Notes: generated from the letters alone by a model not told the origin. A stretch of DNA of 54,850 nt from JAAZAI01 sp050942875 (GCA_050942875.1 JBMNOD010000015.1:1-54850); one strand, 5' to 3'; positions 42,305 through 51,534 are shown, counted from the first letter of the stretch. Made by a program: numbers and translations.

Positions 42305-43707
42305 GAGTCGCCTGGTATTATTCCGTCGACGGCAAAGTCTCCGAACCGCTTTCCTGGGACGACCTTCGCCAAGCCGCCACCGACGGCAAGTTCGGCGCCG
42401 AGGACTTTGTCTGGTCCAAGGCCTTCAATTCGGAATGGCGCAAAGCCTCGACGATCGAATCGCTCTTCCCCCCGCCAAAACCCGATCCGGCGACCACCCC
42501 GCCCCCGCTGCCGCCCCCTGGCGACGCCCCCGTCGTCCTGCATCGGCACGGCCCTGTCGCCATCGAACTCGTCCCCCTCGCCTCGCCCTTCGCCGAGCCC
42601 GAGGCTTCCACCGACGTGCAACCGGACGCCACCGCAAAACACGATGCCAGCCGGCTCAAAGTCAAATGCCTCCGGGCGCTCGCCACAGGCTGGCGGCAGA
42701 CCCAGCACATCCTCTTTTCGAGCTTCTCCTTCCGACGCTGGCTCCTCTTCGCCCTCTGCGTCATGTTCTCCCTGCTTTACCAGCACACCTCCCCCGACTT
42801 TCTCGCCCTCGTCAGCCAAAGCAGCCCCACGCTGCAGGAAATCGTCAAGTCGAACACCCTCAAGCTCCGGGAGGGCTTCGCCCAAATGATGGAGGAGGAT
42901 GCCGGCGCCCCTTCGCAACACGGGGCCGTGAACCGCGCCGGCGATGCCGCAAGCCTCATGGGCGAAGCCGTGCGAGACGCCTCGATCGGGTTCGTCGACT
43001 GGTTCAAGGGGCCCAAGAACCACACCGCGCTCGCCGCGACCGGCATGTGGATCTTCTTCATCATCGTGATCGGCGTGTGGTTCAATGCCCGAGGCCACGT
43101 CATGTTCCTCACCCGCCTCTACATGCCGGACAGCCCGCTGTTCGTCTCGTGGAGTGAAAGCGACGCCGCGGCCAAAACGCTTTTCCGGGGGCTTTTCTTC
43201 ATCCGGCTCCTCTTCAAAGCTGCAGAAATCACGCTGCTGGCCACCATGATCCGGGCACTGGCCGACGTGCCGGCGGACGTCCCGACACCGAACGAACTGC
43301 TGCTGCAAATTTTCAAGGCCGCCCTGCTCTTCTGGCTCGTCAAAACCCTGCTGATGGGTTACATCCAAGACGTCATCGTCCCCCTCATCGTCCTCGAAAA
43401 CAAGAGGTTCCTCCCCGCCTTCGCCGCAGCGTTGCGGATCTCCGGATTCTGGCTCGTCCGCTACTTTGCGGCTTTGCTGCTCGTCATCGCCGTCACGACG
43501 ATGCTGATCATGAGCGCCAGCCTCCTCTTCGGCCCGACCGCCTTCATCACCATGGGGCTTCTCTTGCCGCAACCCTTTTTCAACGCGCTTCTCCTGCTGC
43601 CGCTCCACATGCTCCGGCGGCTGTGGTCCCTCAACATCGTCTTCACGCTGCGCCCCGAACTCCGCAAGGCGGTGCCGGCGGTCAAGACGATCCGGATCGT
43701 CAAATGA
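42301..43707 (+). CDS. GYF-domain multi-helix membrane protein
   Basis: 468 residues. The N-terminus is a GYF_2 domain (WYYSVDGKVSEPLSWDDLRQ...WSKAFNSEWRKAS, about 1-55), a Pro-rich linker follows, then at least six membrane helices (about 140-160, 245-265, 300-320, 340-360, 395-420, 425-445). GYF_2 domains are common in PVC and Bacteroidota membrane proteins, placing a peptide-binding unit in front of the helices. It overlaps cvpA and the protease gene (ATGA on both sides), so the three proteins are made in a fixed ratio. Function not known. Confidence 0.7.
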   Translation: MRVAWYYSVDGKVSEPLSWDDLRQAATDGKFGAEDFVWSKAFNSEWRKASTIESLFPPPKPDPATTPPPLPPPGDAPVVLHRHGPVAIELVPLASPFAEPEASTDVQPDATAKHDASRLKVKCLRALATGWRQTQHILFSSFSFRRWLLFALCVMFSLLYQHTSPDFLALVSQSSPTLQEIVKSNTLKLREGFAQMMEEDAGAPSQHGAVNRAGDAASLMGEAVRDASIGFVDWFKGPKNHTALAATGMWIFFIIVIGVWFNARGHVMFLTRLYMPDSPLFVSWSESDAAAKTLFRGLFFIRLLFKAAEITLLATMIRALADVPADVPTPNELLLQIFKAALLFWLVKTLLMGYIQDVIVPLIVLENKRFLPAFAAALRISGFWLVRYFAALLLVIAVTTMLIMSASLLFGPTAFITMGLLLPQPFFNALLLLPLHMLRRLWSLNIVFTLRPELRKAVPAVKTIRIVK

Positions 43708-44417
43708 CCCCCCGCCCATCCCCGGAGCCGACGCGCGGCTGGACCGATGCCGACGCCCTCCTGGTTCTGGCCTTCGGGTTGCTCGGCGTCTCCGGCGGCA
43801 TCGTCGCGGGGATCCTCGGCTCGGGGCCGCCCAAGCCCCAGCCCATCACGGCGGCGCATGCCGTCGCCATGCTGATCATGCCCGCCTTTGCCGCCGCCCT
43901 CGTCTTCAAACGCCACATCGAACAACGCACGACCCCTCGGACGCTGCTCGGCACGACCGACCCCCTGCGCGACATCGCGCGCGGCCTCTGCATCGGCCTC
44001 GCGGTCCTGCCCGCAACCATCGGCCTCGCCTGGCTGACCGGCTCCCTCATCAAGTGGTGGACCGGCCTGCCGCCTGACGTGCAGCCGATCATCGAATCGC
44101 TCGACCTGCCCGGCACCAGCCAGGGCGCCGCCCTCGCCGCCGGGCTCATCTGCATCGCCCTGACGCCCGCCGCCGAGGAAATCCTCTACCGCGGCATCCT
44201 GCTCGACGCCCTGCGCCAACACCATGGCGCCACGGTCGCCACGATCCTCTCCTCGATCTGCTTCGGCCTGCTCCATCTTCATGCGCCGGTCGTGCCCGCG
44301 CTCATTTTCTTCGGCGCCCTGCTCGCCATCATCCGCATCCGCACGGGGTCGCTGCTCGCCTGCATCGCCGCCCACGCCATGTTCAACGCGGCGAACCTGA
44401 TGCTCGCCCTTCTTTAG
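43704..44417 (+). CDS. CPBP-family intramembrane metalloprotease
   Basis: 237 residues, 6-8 helices. Abi/CPBP (Rce1-like) motifs: EEILYRG (EExxxR, catalytic Glu pair), FGLLHLHAP (Fxxx-H) and the last HAMFN (HxxxN). It is predicted to cleave within membranes, and some members handle bacteriocin immunity or prenyl-protein maturation. ATG 43704 overlaps the previous stop. The 27-base gap to the next gene consists of heptamers TAGCCAC/TAGCGAC. Confidence 0.85.
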   Translation: MTPRPSPEPTRGWTDADALLVLAFGLLGVSGGIVAGILGSGPPKPQPITAAHAVAMLIMPAFAAALVFKRHIEQRTTPRTLLGTTDPLRDIARGLCIGLAVLPATIGLAWLTGSLIKWWTGLPPDVQPIIESLDLPGTSQGAALAAGLICIALTPAAEEILYRGILLDALRQHHGATVATILSSICFGLLHLHAPVVPALIFFGALLAIIRIRTGSLLACIAAHAMFNAANLMLALL

Positions 44418-44423
44418 ACTCAC

Positions 44424-44444
44424 TAGCCACTAGCGACTAGCGAC
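44424..44444. repeat. Three heptamers between convergent genes
   Basis: TAGCCAC TAGCGAC TAGCGAC, exactly the unit set seen at 419-439, fills the gap between the protease stop and the phosphoesterase stop. Confidence 0.8.
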
Positions 44445-45347
44445 TCAATCCGAATCGCCAGCGCCCACCGTCGGCGGCCCCGTCGTGCCATCGGGATTGA
44501 CGTTCATCCGCGGAGGCGGATCCTCGATGTAGACCGTTCGATACGACAAACGGCCGGCCTCATAGGTGTAGATCCGAAAAGACGCCTGGCGGCCCCAGAA
44601 ATTCGCGATCGCGTTCCCGACATGCAGCGGGATGCCGTCTTCGCCCTGCTGCAGCTCGTCGCGGTGGTAGTGTCCGGCGATGATCGCCTTCACATTGCCC
44701 CTGGCCAGCACCCGGCGCCACGCGCGTCGGTTCTCCTCCGGCCACCCCGGATGCAGCTCGTTGTTGTAGAAGTCCTCGCCGTCCGGCGTGTGGGTGAAGA
44801 CGAACGTCGGCTTGTCCCCGGCCTTCTTGATCTCCGCTTCAAGCCACGCCAGCGGATCGAAGCCCTCGATCGCAACCGAAGGCGACTGCCCCCGCAGCGG
44901 CTCCGTGTAGACGGCGATGAACACCACGCCGTTCGTTTCGTACACCGACCCCAGCGGCCCGATGTAGCGCGAATAGACATCGGCGCAGGCCGCCAGCCGC
45001 TTCTCGGCATTGGCGCCCTTCGCCAGCAGGTCGTGGTTCCCCGGCACGCAAAGCAACGGCTTGTCAATGAGCGACAGCAAGTTCGACACCCCGGCCCCCG
45101 TCGCCTCGATGTGCAGGTTGTCCGACGAGAAATCGCCCGTATGCACGACAACCGCCACGTCAAAAGGCAACGCATTGATTTGCTCGGCCGCCTGGCGGAA
45201 GCGGTAGGCATGAAGCGGATTGCCATAGTGCGAATCCGACACTTGCACAAAGACGACCGGGGCGCCGCCATGATCGACACGCGGCCCCACGCACCCGATC
45301 ACCATCATGGCGCCACATGCTGCGAAAAGAATCCAGTTGTATTTCAT
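44445..45347 (-). CDS. Lipoprotein metallophosphoesterase
   Basis: 300 residues, calcineurin-like phosphoesterase fold. Start ATG 45347 gives a lipoprotein signal (WILFAACGAMMVIGC, lipobox VIGC). Metal motifs are in order: VSDSHYG (DxH), HTGDFSSDN (GDxxxD/N), VPGNHDLL (GNHD), FVFTHTP, and AGHYHRDE (GHxH). A periplasmic/outer-membrane location with phosphatase or phosphodiesterase activity follows from the family; substrate unknown. The end has a short DGTTG tail. Confidence 0.9.
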   Translation of the reverse strand: MKYNWILFAACGAMMVIGCVGPRVDHGGAPVVFVQVSDSHYGNPLHAYRFRQAAEQINALPFDVAVVVHTGDFSSDNLHIEATGAGVSNLLSLIDKPLLCVPGNHDLLAKGANAEKRLAACADVYSRYIGPLGSVYETNGVVFIAVYTEPLRGQSPSVAIEGFDPLAWLEAEIKKAGDKPTFVFTHTPDGEDFYNNELHPGWPEENRRAWRRVLARGNVKAIIAGHYHRDELQQGEDGIPLHVGNAIANFWGRQASFRIYTYEAGRLSYRTVYIEDPPPRMNVNPDGTTGPPTVGAGDSD

Positions 45348-45439
45348 CGTCGTCAAACCTCGCTTGCTATGCTGAAACGGCATGCCAAGCAAACAACGCC
45401 TGCTTCCCTTGAACTCCTCCCACGCACCCCACGTTGCGC

Positions 45440-46888
45440 TCAGTGCGCGCGGCGGGTGCCGCCGCCGGGGCCGCCGCCGCCGGGAGGGCTGATCGTGCAC
45501 TGCCAGCTATTGGTGCTCAACCAGGCGACGCCGGTTTGCCGAAAGCGCGGCTGCTCCCAGACGAAGAGGTTGCGGCAATAGCGGCAGGATGTGTGAGGCG
45601 TGGGGCCTTGGCGCAGATAGAGGGGCAGATGCTCCATGCAGTGTCGACGCCAGGCGAGATTGAAGCTCCCGGCCGCGGACGCCGTGGAGCCGTCCACGGG
45701 GATCAAGCGGACGTTGCGGAAGGCCGGCAGCACGAGATGCGCCGCATTGGGACGCGTCGCTTGCCCGTCCACTTCCAGATGCCCAAAGGGCTTGGCCGCG
45801 CCCGTCCAGACGATCGTGTCGTCCGCCTCGGTGCCGCCGTCGGACGTAAAGCGCGTGATGCCCGCCTCGACGCGCATCACGGAATCCGCGCCCGTGTAGT
45901 CGTATTGTTCCTTCACGGTGCCGTCCACGGGGAACGGATCATCCAAGGCGACCCACCGCCCCCAGCGGCCCGGCATGTAGAAAAACCAAATCTGCTCAAG
46001 ATCGAGCACGGCCGGATTGATCGGCGATGCGATCGCCAGATCGGCGTCCGCGGCGGCGTCTTGATACGCGCTCGAAGCCAGCACGCTGCTAAAGCGGCGG
46101 GGCTGGGGCGTCAGCCAGAGGCCAAGCATCTCGCAGGTTGCAAAGGGCACCAGAGGGCATGGGGAAATGCCGGGCCACCAGTGGTAGTCCGCGTACTCCT
46201 CGAGAAGCGTGGGATGCTCGCGGTAGAACCAGCACCAGTCCCGTCCGGCAATGGCGTCGTAGAACGCCATGTCCAGCAGAACATGCCCTCCCATGGGGTC
46301 GGTGTAGAAGACCGCATTGTCAACGCCGGCGGCGACGCCGTCGTTGGCAATGGCGTTGAGCATGTCGGCATACTCGTCCCACGCACCCGGCCACGGCTCG
46401 GGCAGCGCCGTGGAGCCGCCGACCGAGGCCCCATACTGATTGCGGACTTGCGCGGCGTGCTCGCGGACGAAGGCGGTGAAGTCTTCGTTGACGTTCATGC
46501 CATTGAGCTTGGCGCCCTGCTGCGCCGCCGCCACGCCCGTCATCGGGCCGGTGAAGCAAAGCCGGATCTGCGTGTTGGTGATGACATCGACGGCATCCAT
46601 CGCACCGGCGGCGAGGGCTGCGGCATGCATCAAGTTGAGCTCGCCGATCAAGTTCAGCGTCGAGGCCTGCCAGCGCGCGCCGGCCAGCGCGGCGGCGTCC
46701 CCGGCATTCTGGCTGCGGTTCTTGACGAAGACGATCCGATGGACGTCCGCCATCCAGAGCGCCGCGAACAGCAGGATCACGATCGCCATCGCCGTGAAGA
46801 GGATCGCCTGGCCGCTGCGTCCGGCGAAGGCGCGTTCGTTGCGATCGGAGCGGCAGGTTTTGCGGCGGATGGAAGACGACGTTCGCAT
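45440..46888 (-). CDS. TadG-like pseudopilin-associated protein
   Basis: 482 residues. The N-terminal RSGQAILFTAMAIVILLFAALW is the pilin-like helix of TadE/TadG proteins (processing after Gly, GQA motif), followed by ADVHRIVFVKNRSQNAGDAA-ALAGARW, the TadG signature (d...ra...aDaaALAg). The body is unique to this protein, with Trp-rich segments, and ends in a Cys-rich stretch (SCRYCRN) and a Gly tail. It starts at ATG 46888, 4 bases after the TadE-like gene. It is a likely minor component of a surface fibre. Confidence 0.72.
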   Translation of the reverse strand: MRTSSSIRRKTCRSDRNERAFAGRSGQAILFTAMAIVILLFAALWMADVHRIVFVKNRSQNAGDAAALAGARWQASTLNLIGELNLMHAAALAAGAMDAVDVITNTQIRLCFTGPMTGVAAAQQGAKLNGMNVNEDFTAFVREHAAQVRNQYGASVGGSTALPEPWPGAWDEYADMLNAIANDGVAAGVDNAVFYTDPMGGHVLLDMAFYDAIAGRDWCWFYREHPTLLEEYADYHWWPGISPCPLVPFATCEMLGLWLTPQPRRFSSVLASSAYQDAAADADLAIASPINPAVLDLEQIWFFYMPGRWGRWVALDDPFPVDGTVKEQYDYTGADSVMRVEAGITRFTSDGGTEADDTIVWTGAAKPFGHLEVDGQATRPNAAHLVLPAFRNVRLIPVDGSTASAAGSFNLAWRRHCMEHLPLYLRQGPTPHTSCRYCRNLFVWEQPRFRQTGVAWLSTNSWQCTISPPGGGGPGGGTRRAH

Positions 46889-46892
46889 GGAT

Positions 46893-47579
46893 TCAGGGCT
46901 CCAGATAAAGCGAGGCGTGCTGGCCGGCCTCGGCCTCGCCCGAAATCGAAACGCGCCCGATGCCGTCCTCGTCTGTCTGCGCAAAGGGGAAGACGAGCGA
47001 ACGCAGCGGCATCGTCAGCGGGAAGTCCTGCTCGACGCGGTAGCGCAACGTGCCTGTGCCGAATGCGGACGCCTGCTCATGCTCCCGCGGCGAACCGCGA
47101 TCCCATTCGGTGTAGTTGAGCACATAGTTGGCTCGCGCATGGTTGTCGGAAGCCAAATAGGCCGGAACGCGGACGCGCTCCAGCGCCGCGCGCTCCGATA
47201 CGCCCGGGACGGCGGTCATCGCCGCGTCCCACGCCTCGCCGGGCGAGGGATTGCCGCCAAAAGGCGCAGACGCCTGCGACGGCGTGAACGCCGGCTCCAG
47301 CATCCGACCGGAATTCGGAATGGAGGCAACGCGCATCGCCTTGAACGCCATCCAGTCGTTGAAGCCCACGGCGCGGGCGCGCGCGGCGCGGGCGGCCGCA
47401 TGGTGCAGCACCTCGCGCCCGCTAAAGACCATTGCCGCCTGCAACAAGCCGAACAGCAACAGGCAGACGATGAACACGACGATGAACGTCTCAAGCGCCG
47501 CCTGCCCGGAACGCGAGGTTCGGGAAGCGCTCGACGAACGAGCCGGGACGGCGTTGCGTCCAAGATTCGGGCTGGCCAT
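46893..47579 (-). CDS. TadE-like minor pseudopilin
   Basis: 228 residues: short basic N-terminus, then RSGQAALETFIVVFIVCLLL, the pilin-type helix with the conserved Glu at position 5 of the mature protein (GQAALE). The rest is a globular secreted domain. The start at 47579 has GGAGG upstream. It belongs to the same operon as the pilins; spacing is 33 bases after the second pilin and 4 before TadG-like. Confidence 0.76.
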   Translation of the reverse strand: MASPNLGRNAVPARSSSASRTSRSGQAALETFIVVFIVCLLLFGLLQAAMVFSGREVLHHAAARAARARAVGFNDWMAFKAMRVASIPNSGRMLEPAFTPSQASAPFGGNPSPGEAWDAAMTAVPGVSERAALERVRVPAYLASDNHARANYVLNYTEWDRGSPREHEQASAFGTGTLRYRVEQDFPLTMPLRSLVFPFAQTDEDGIGRVSISGEAEAGQHASLYLEP

Positions 47580-47611
47580 GGCTCCACGCCTCCGATCGGT
47601 GGCGGGATGAG

Positions 47612-47851
47612 TTAAAACGAGCCGTCGGCGTCGAGATTCCGGAGCTGGTCGGCGGAAGATTCGCTCGCTTCCGACTGAGCCTGCGAGCCCAGATCCTCGT
47701 CAAGCGACGAGACGGCGCCGCTCATCTTTTTCTTGATCGTGTCGCCAAAGAGGCCAAACACCACCAGGGCGGCGATCGCAATGACCACGACGATGATGAT
47801 GTACTCGACCATGGCCTGGCCTTGACGGGACTTGTCCAATTTCATTTTCAT
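47612..47851 (-). CDS. Flp-type pilin-like protein 2
   Basis: 79 residues. Basic start MKMKLDKSRQ, cleavable GQAMVEYIIIVVVIAIAALV helix with the mature Glu5, and a short acidic C-terminal tail (SEASESSAD). The GQAMVEY motif is shared with the next pilin. Flp-class pilins polymerise into thin adhesive pili. The start at 47851 follows AGGAGC about 7 bases upstream. Confidence 0.75.
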   Translation of the reverse strand: MKMKLDKSRQGQAMVEYIIIVVVIAIAALVVFGLFGDTIKKKMSGAVSSLDEDLGSQAQSEASESSADQLRNLDADGSF

Positions 47852-47882
47852 GTGTGGTGCTCCTTTCCTCGCAATTCGCGGT

Positions 47883-48074
47883 TCATGGATATTCAGAGGC
47901 CACCAGATCCAGCACCCGGTTGCCATTCTGCTTCAAGGCGTAGAGAAGATAGGCCATGGCAAAAAGCAGGCCGATCACGACCACCGCCGCCAGCATGTAT
48001 TCGACCATGGCCTGGCCTTGGCGGTCGCGTCTTCCCGGCTTGAGACCCGGAAACTGCGCCAGCAAAGCTTTCAT
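47883..48074 (-). CDS. Flp-type pilin-like protein 1
   Basis: 63 residues from ATG 48074 (67 from 48086). Short leader PGLKPGRRDR, cleavage site, GQAMVEYMLAAVVVIGLLFA helix with Glu5, and a tiny C-terminal tail. A TATGAT -10 box lies at 48087-48082, covering the first two Met codons, so the start at 48074 fits the promoter better and the message would have only a very short leader. It is the first gene of a four-gene pilin operon; assembly genes (TadA/B/C, secretin) are not in the window. Confidence 0.66.
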   Translation of the reverse strand: MKALLAQFPGLKPGRRDRQGQAMVEYMLAAVVVIGLLFAMAYLLYALKQNGNRVLDLVASEYP

Positions 48075-48081
48075 GCCTTCC

Positions 48082-48111
48082 ATCATACCACACGATCTTC
48101 GCCGCTGTAAA
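48082..48111 (-). promoter_or_regulatory. Promoter of the pseudopilin operon
   Basis: Minus strand TTTACA (48111-48106), 18 bases, TATGAT (48087-48082). The -10 context TGGTATGATG equals that of the exbB promoter. The mRNA would start within about 10 bases of ATG 48074. Confidence 0.5.
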
Positions 48112-48142
48112 TGCCAGAATTTTCTCCCTTTGCTCCCTTTTC

Positions 48143-48171
48143 TTTACTTCAGGCTCAACTCCTGCTAGAAT
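48143..48171 (+). promoter_or_regulatory. Promoter of the GT-C/TPR gene
   Basis: TTTACT (48143-48148), 17 bases, TAGAAT (48166-48171); start codon 48206. Divergent from the pilin promoter. Confidence 0.45.
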
Positions 48172-48205
48172 TCATGTGTTTTCGAAACCACCAGGAGATT
48201 TCAAC

Positions 48206-51200
48206 ATGGGCAGTCAGCAAGCTGCGGTCGAACAAATCAAGGCAAACGAAGAATCGGCGTCGAAGGCAAGCGCCTTCGGGCGGTTCCATTTTCTGATCGC
48301 TCTCGTTGTCGCAGTTGCGGCCTTTGCCGCCTATCTGACAACATTGTCGAGCGGCGTCTTGCCGGGCAATCCGGCGAGCACGTTGTTCAACATGGCGGGC
48401 GACGAGGCGAACCTGATCGTCCGGCACGTGGTCTGGCGCAAACTCATCGGACTGGCAGTCCATGCGGGCGGCGCCAACCTCGTCCTGGTCGTCAACACGC
48501 TCTGCGCAACGATCAGCGCGCTGGCCGTGGGCTTCATGTACCTCGTGGCGGCGACGCTGATCGACCTGATGCTGGATGGCGAGCACTGGCGATCCATCCA
48601 CGGCGAGCAGGCGCGCAGAGACTCGGCGGCGATGAGCGTCACCGCCGGCGTCTTCGCGGCCGTGACGCTCGCCTTCTGTCCGCCCTACTGGGTGGCGGCC
48701 ACGCAGCCGTACATCGATTCCTTCTACCTGCTGTGGCTGCTGGCTTCGATCTTCCTGGCGCTGCGTTTCGTGGCCACAAGGAAGATCGGCCTCCTCTGGG
48801 GCTTCTGCATCCTCTACGGCGCCGGCATGGCCCAAACCTCCTGCTTCGTGGCGTTTGCGCCTTTGCTCTATCTCTTCATCCTGTTCAACCTGTGGAGCAC
48901 CAACCGCCTGACGGGGCGCGTCCTGGGCCGCATCGTGCTGCTCACGCTGCTAAGCGGCATGCTGCTGCTCGTCAACGCCTGGGAGTTCCACGGAACCGAA
49001 GGCTACGAACTCTTGCGGATCAACGGCTATTTTGGCGTTGTCAAACGCCTGGGCCGCGAAATCCTCTCGGGCATCTTCGGCAGCCTGCCCCGCGCCGGAT
49101 GGATGATCCTCCTGGGCATGACGGTGGCGCCGTGCCTCGCGATTCTGATGACAGGCCGGCGAGCGCTCAACGGCGAGCGCGACTGGAGCTTCTACGTCCT
49201 GCATCTCGTCGTCCTGGGCGTGACGTTGGCGGTGATCCTCGACACGCGCGTGTCCCCCTGGCAGCTCTACCGCAAGGACTCGCTGCAGATCGTGCCCTAT
49301 GCAATGACGGCGCTGACGTTTGGCTATCTCATGGCCTATCTCCACGCGCAAACGTTGATCCTGTTCCCACGTGAAACCAATGGCGCGCCGAACCGGCTTC
49401 CGCAAGCGATCCGCTACGGCGCCGTGCTGCTGGCCGCCGCGCTCGGCGTCTCGACGATCGTCACAAGCCGCCAAGACGCCGACCACAAGCGCATGCGGTT
49501 CGTCTGGATGTACGCGGACTATCTTCTGAACAACCTGGAAGGGCGCACCTGGCTGCTGACCAACGGCGTGTTCGACGACATGGTGAAGATCCGGGCGCGC
49601 GAGCTGGGCATTCCCGTCAACATGCTCAATCTCTCGCAGGCGAACAACCGCATCGCGCAGACGCGCGTCAAAAACAAGCTCAAGAGCATCCGGCTGCGCA
49701 ACACGGCGGACATCGGCCTTTTCCCGCTCGTGCAGGAATGGATCACGGGCGAGAAGGACGTGGCGTCGCAGCTCGGCCTCTGCCTCCATCCCGACTTGTG
49801 GAACTTCGGCGACTACGAGGTCTATCCCAACGGACTCGCCTTCTTCGGCGCCGACCCCGTGCAGATGAAGGAAATCGCCCAGCGCGATCTGGTCGCCCCC
49901 TACCTCGACATGATGGAAGCGTTCGAACCCGCGCTGAAACGCATCGACGACAAGGACTCCTATCGCAACCGCTTCTACCAGCAGCTCGTCAAGGGGCAGG
50001 TGAGCATCGTCGGCAACAACCTCGGCTTCCTGCTCGAAACCTTCGATCGCAAGGAGGACGCCTTCACGATCTACAGCCGCGTCCACGACTTCGACCCCGA
50101 CAACATCAGCGCGCTGCTCAACTTTGCCACGATGATCCAAGGCGGCATGCACCCCGAGTTGAAGGACAAGGCCTGGGCCGACCTTGAGGCGTTCCAGCAG
50201 AAGCTGAAGGCGCCGCTGGACGTCTGGGCGCTGTCGCGCACGTTCGGCTACGTCAGCTCCCCCGAGGCCTTCGCAAAGCTCGGCTGGTCCTGGGCCATGT
50301 CGGGCCAGAAGAACCTGGCCTTGAAATCGCTCACCCGCGCACTGAAGGACCTCAAGCCGGAAAACCGCGGCAAACTGCGCACCGTCATGGCCGACGTGTA
50401 CATGCACAGCAACGACCACGAGGCGAGCGAACGCCTCTATCACGAGATCCTCGCCGAGGATCCCGGCGACCACCATGCGCTCATCGGCCTCGTCCGCATC
50501 AGCGTCATGAACGGCGACACGGAGAAGGCCCAGAAATACCTGGCCCAGGCGAAGACGGCCGGCGTGCCCCGGCAACGCCTGCTCTACGAGACGGCAGGGC
50601 TCGAACTCGTCGCCGGCGAAATCGACCGCGCGCGAATCATCGCGCAAGAACTCATCGAAATCGATCCGAACAACGCCGAAGCCCACATCGTGATGAGCGT
50701 GATCGCCTCGCAGCTCTACCTTGACGCCAAGACGACCGAGGCGGCCGAGGCCGCGCTCGAGAGCCTTCGCAAATCCGCGGCCGACCTCGAGCGCGTCGCA
50801 GGCAAGGACGACTTCCGGACGCTCTTCGTGAAAGGGCGCATGCACCTGACCACCCGCAACTACACCGAGGCCCGGGAATGCTTCAAGGCGGCGCTCAAAT
50901 GCGCCCCGAACCCGAACATCGTCCCCCTGCTCGACCGCATTCTCGCAACCGACCATGCGCTGGTGGACAAGGACGCGGCGCTGAAAACAGCCCGGGAAAT
51001 CCTCCACCGCGCCCCCCGCCACGGTTTTGCCAACTACATCCTCGGCTCGCTGGCGCTCGAACGCGAAGAACATGCCTCCGCCGAAGACTATCTGGAAATC
51101 GCCCTCGAAGCCGCCCCGGACTCCATCCTGGTGCTCAACGACCTCGCCGTCGCCAAGCTCAAGCTCAACAAACTGGACGAAGCCGAGACGATCATCCGCA

Positions 51201-51496
51201 GATCCTTCAAAACGGACAACCAGATCTACGCCGCCTGGGACACGCTGGGCGAAATCCTCCTGGCAAAGGGCCAGGTTGACGCGGCCGGCGAAGCCTTCGA
51301 CACCGCGCTGAAGCTCAACGACAAGGACTTGCGCGTCCACCTCCATGTGGCCCAGGTCCACTTCCTGCGCGGCGACCTTCCGAAGAGCCGTGAAATCATC
51401 CGCAAGCTCGCCGCCGGCGCCGACGTCTTCATCGGCACCGACCGCGCGCAATACGAGAAGCTTTCACAAGACCTTCTCGGCAGCCATGGGAAATAG
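48206..51496 (+). CDS. GT-C-like membrane protein fused to TPR repeats (DUF2723-like)
   Basis: 1096 residues. The N-terminal half (about 35-430) has some ten hydrophobic helices in the manner of the DUF2723/GT-C family (polyprenol-dependent glycosyltransferases), e.g. YLTTLSSGVLPGNP and VAATQPYIDSFYLLWLLAS. The HPPG signature of typical DUF2723 is not evident, so catalytic ability is doubtful. The second half (about 600-1096) holds roughly ten TPRs (AFTIYSRVHDFDPDNISALL, ARECFKAALKCAPNPN, AGEAFDTALKLNDKDLRVHL). AGGAGA precedes ATG 48206. A transcribed partner divergent from pilin genes, it might glycosylate or organise surface proteins (inference). Confidence 0.75.
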   Translation: MGSQQAAVEQIKANEESASKASAFGRFHFLIALVVAVAAFAAYLTTLSSGVLPGNPASTLFNMAGDEANLIVRHVVWRKLIGLAVHAGGANLVLVVNTLCATISALAVGFMYLVAATLIDLMLDGEHWRSIHGEQARRDSAAMSVTAGVFAAVTLAFCPPYWVAATQPYIDSFYLLWLLASIFLALRFVATRKIGLLWGFCILYGAGMAQTSCFVAFAPLLYLFILFNLWSTNRLTGRVLGRIVLLTLLSGMLLLVNAWEFHGTEGYELLRINGYFGVVKRLGREILSGIFGSLPRAGWMILLGMTVAPCLAILMTGRRALNGERDWSFYVLHLVVLGVTLAVILDTRVSPWQLYRKDSLQIVPYAMTALTFGYLMAYLHAQTLILFPRETNGAPNRLPQAIRYGAVLLAAALGVSTIVTSRQDADHKRMRFVWMYADYLLNNLEGRTWLLTNGVFDDMVKIRARELGIPVNMLNLSQANNRIAQTRVKNKLKSIRLRNTADIGLFPLVQEWITGEKDVASQLGLCLHPDLWNFGDYEVYPNGLAFFGADPVQMKEIAQRDLVAPYLDMMEAFEPALKRIDDKDSYRNRFYQQLVKGQVSIVGNNLGFLLETFDRKEDAFTIYSRVHDFDPDNISALLNFATMIQGGMHPELKDKAWADLEAFQQKLKAPLDVWALSRTFGYVSSPEAFAKLGWSWAMSGQKNLALKSLTRALKDLKPENRGKLRTVMADVYMHSNDHEASERLYHEILAEDPGDHHALIGLVRISVMNGDTEKAQKYLAQAKTAGVPRQRLLYETAGLELVAGEIDRARIIAQELIEIDPNNAEAHIVMSVIASQLYLDAKTTEAAEAALESLRKSAADLERVAGKDDFRTLFVKGRMHLTTRNYTEARECFKAALKCAPNPNIVPLLDRILATDHALVDKDAALKTAREILHRAPRHGFANYILGSLALEREEHASAEDYLEIALEAAPDSILVLNDLAVAKLKLNKLDEAETIIRRSFKTDNQIYAAWDTLGEILLAKGQVDAAGEAFDTALKLNDKDLRVHLHVAQVHFLRGDLPKSREIIRKLAAGADVFIGTDRAQYEKLSQDLLGSHGK

Positions 51497-51534
51497 AGCC
51501 GCCCCACAACCCCGCCAACCCGAGGGAGAGGTCG

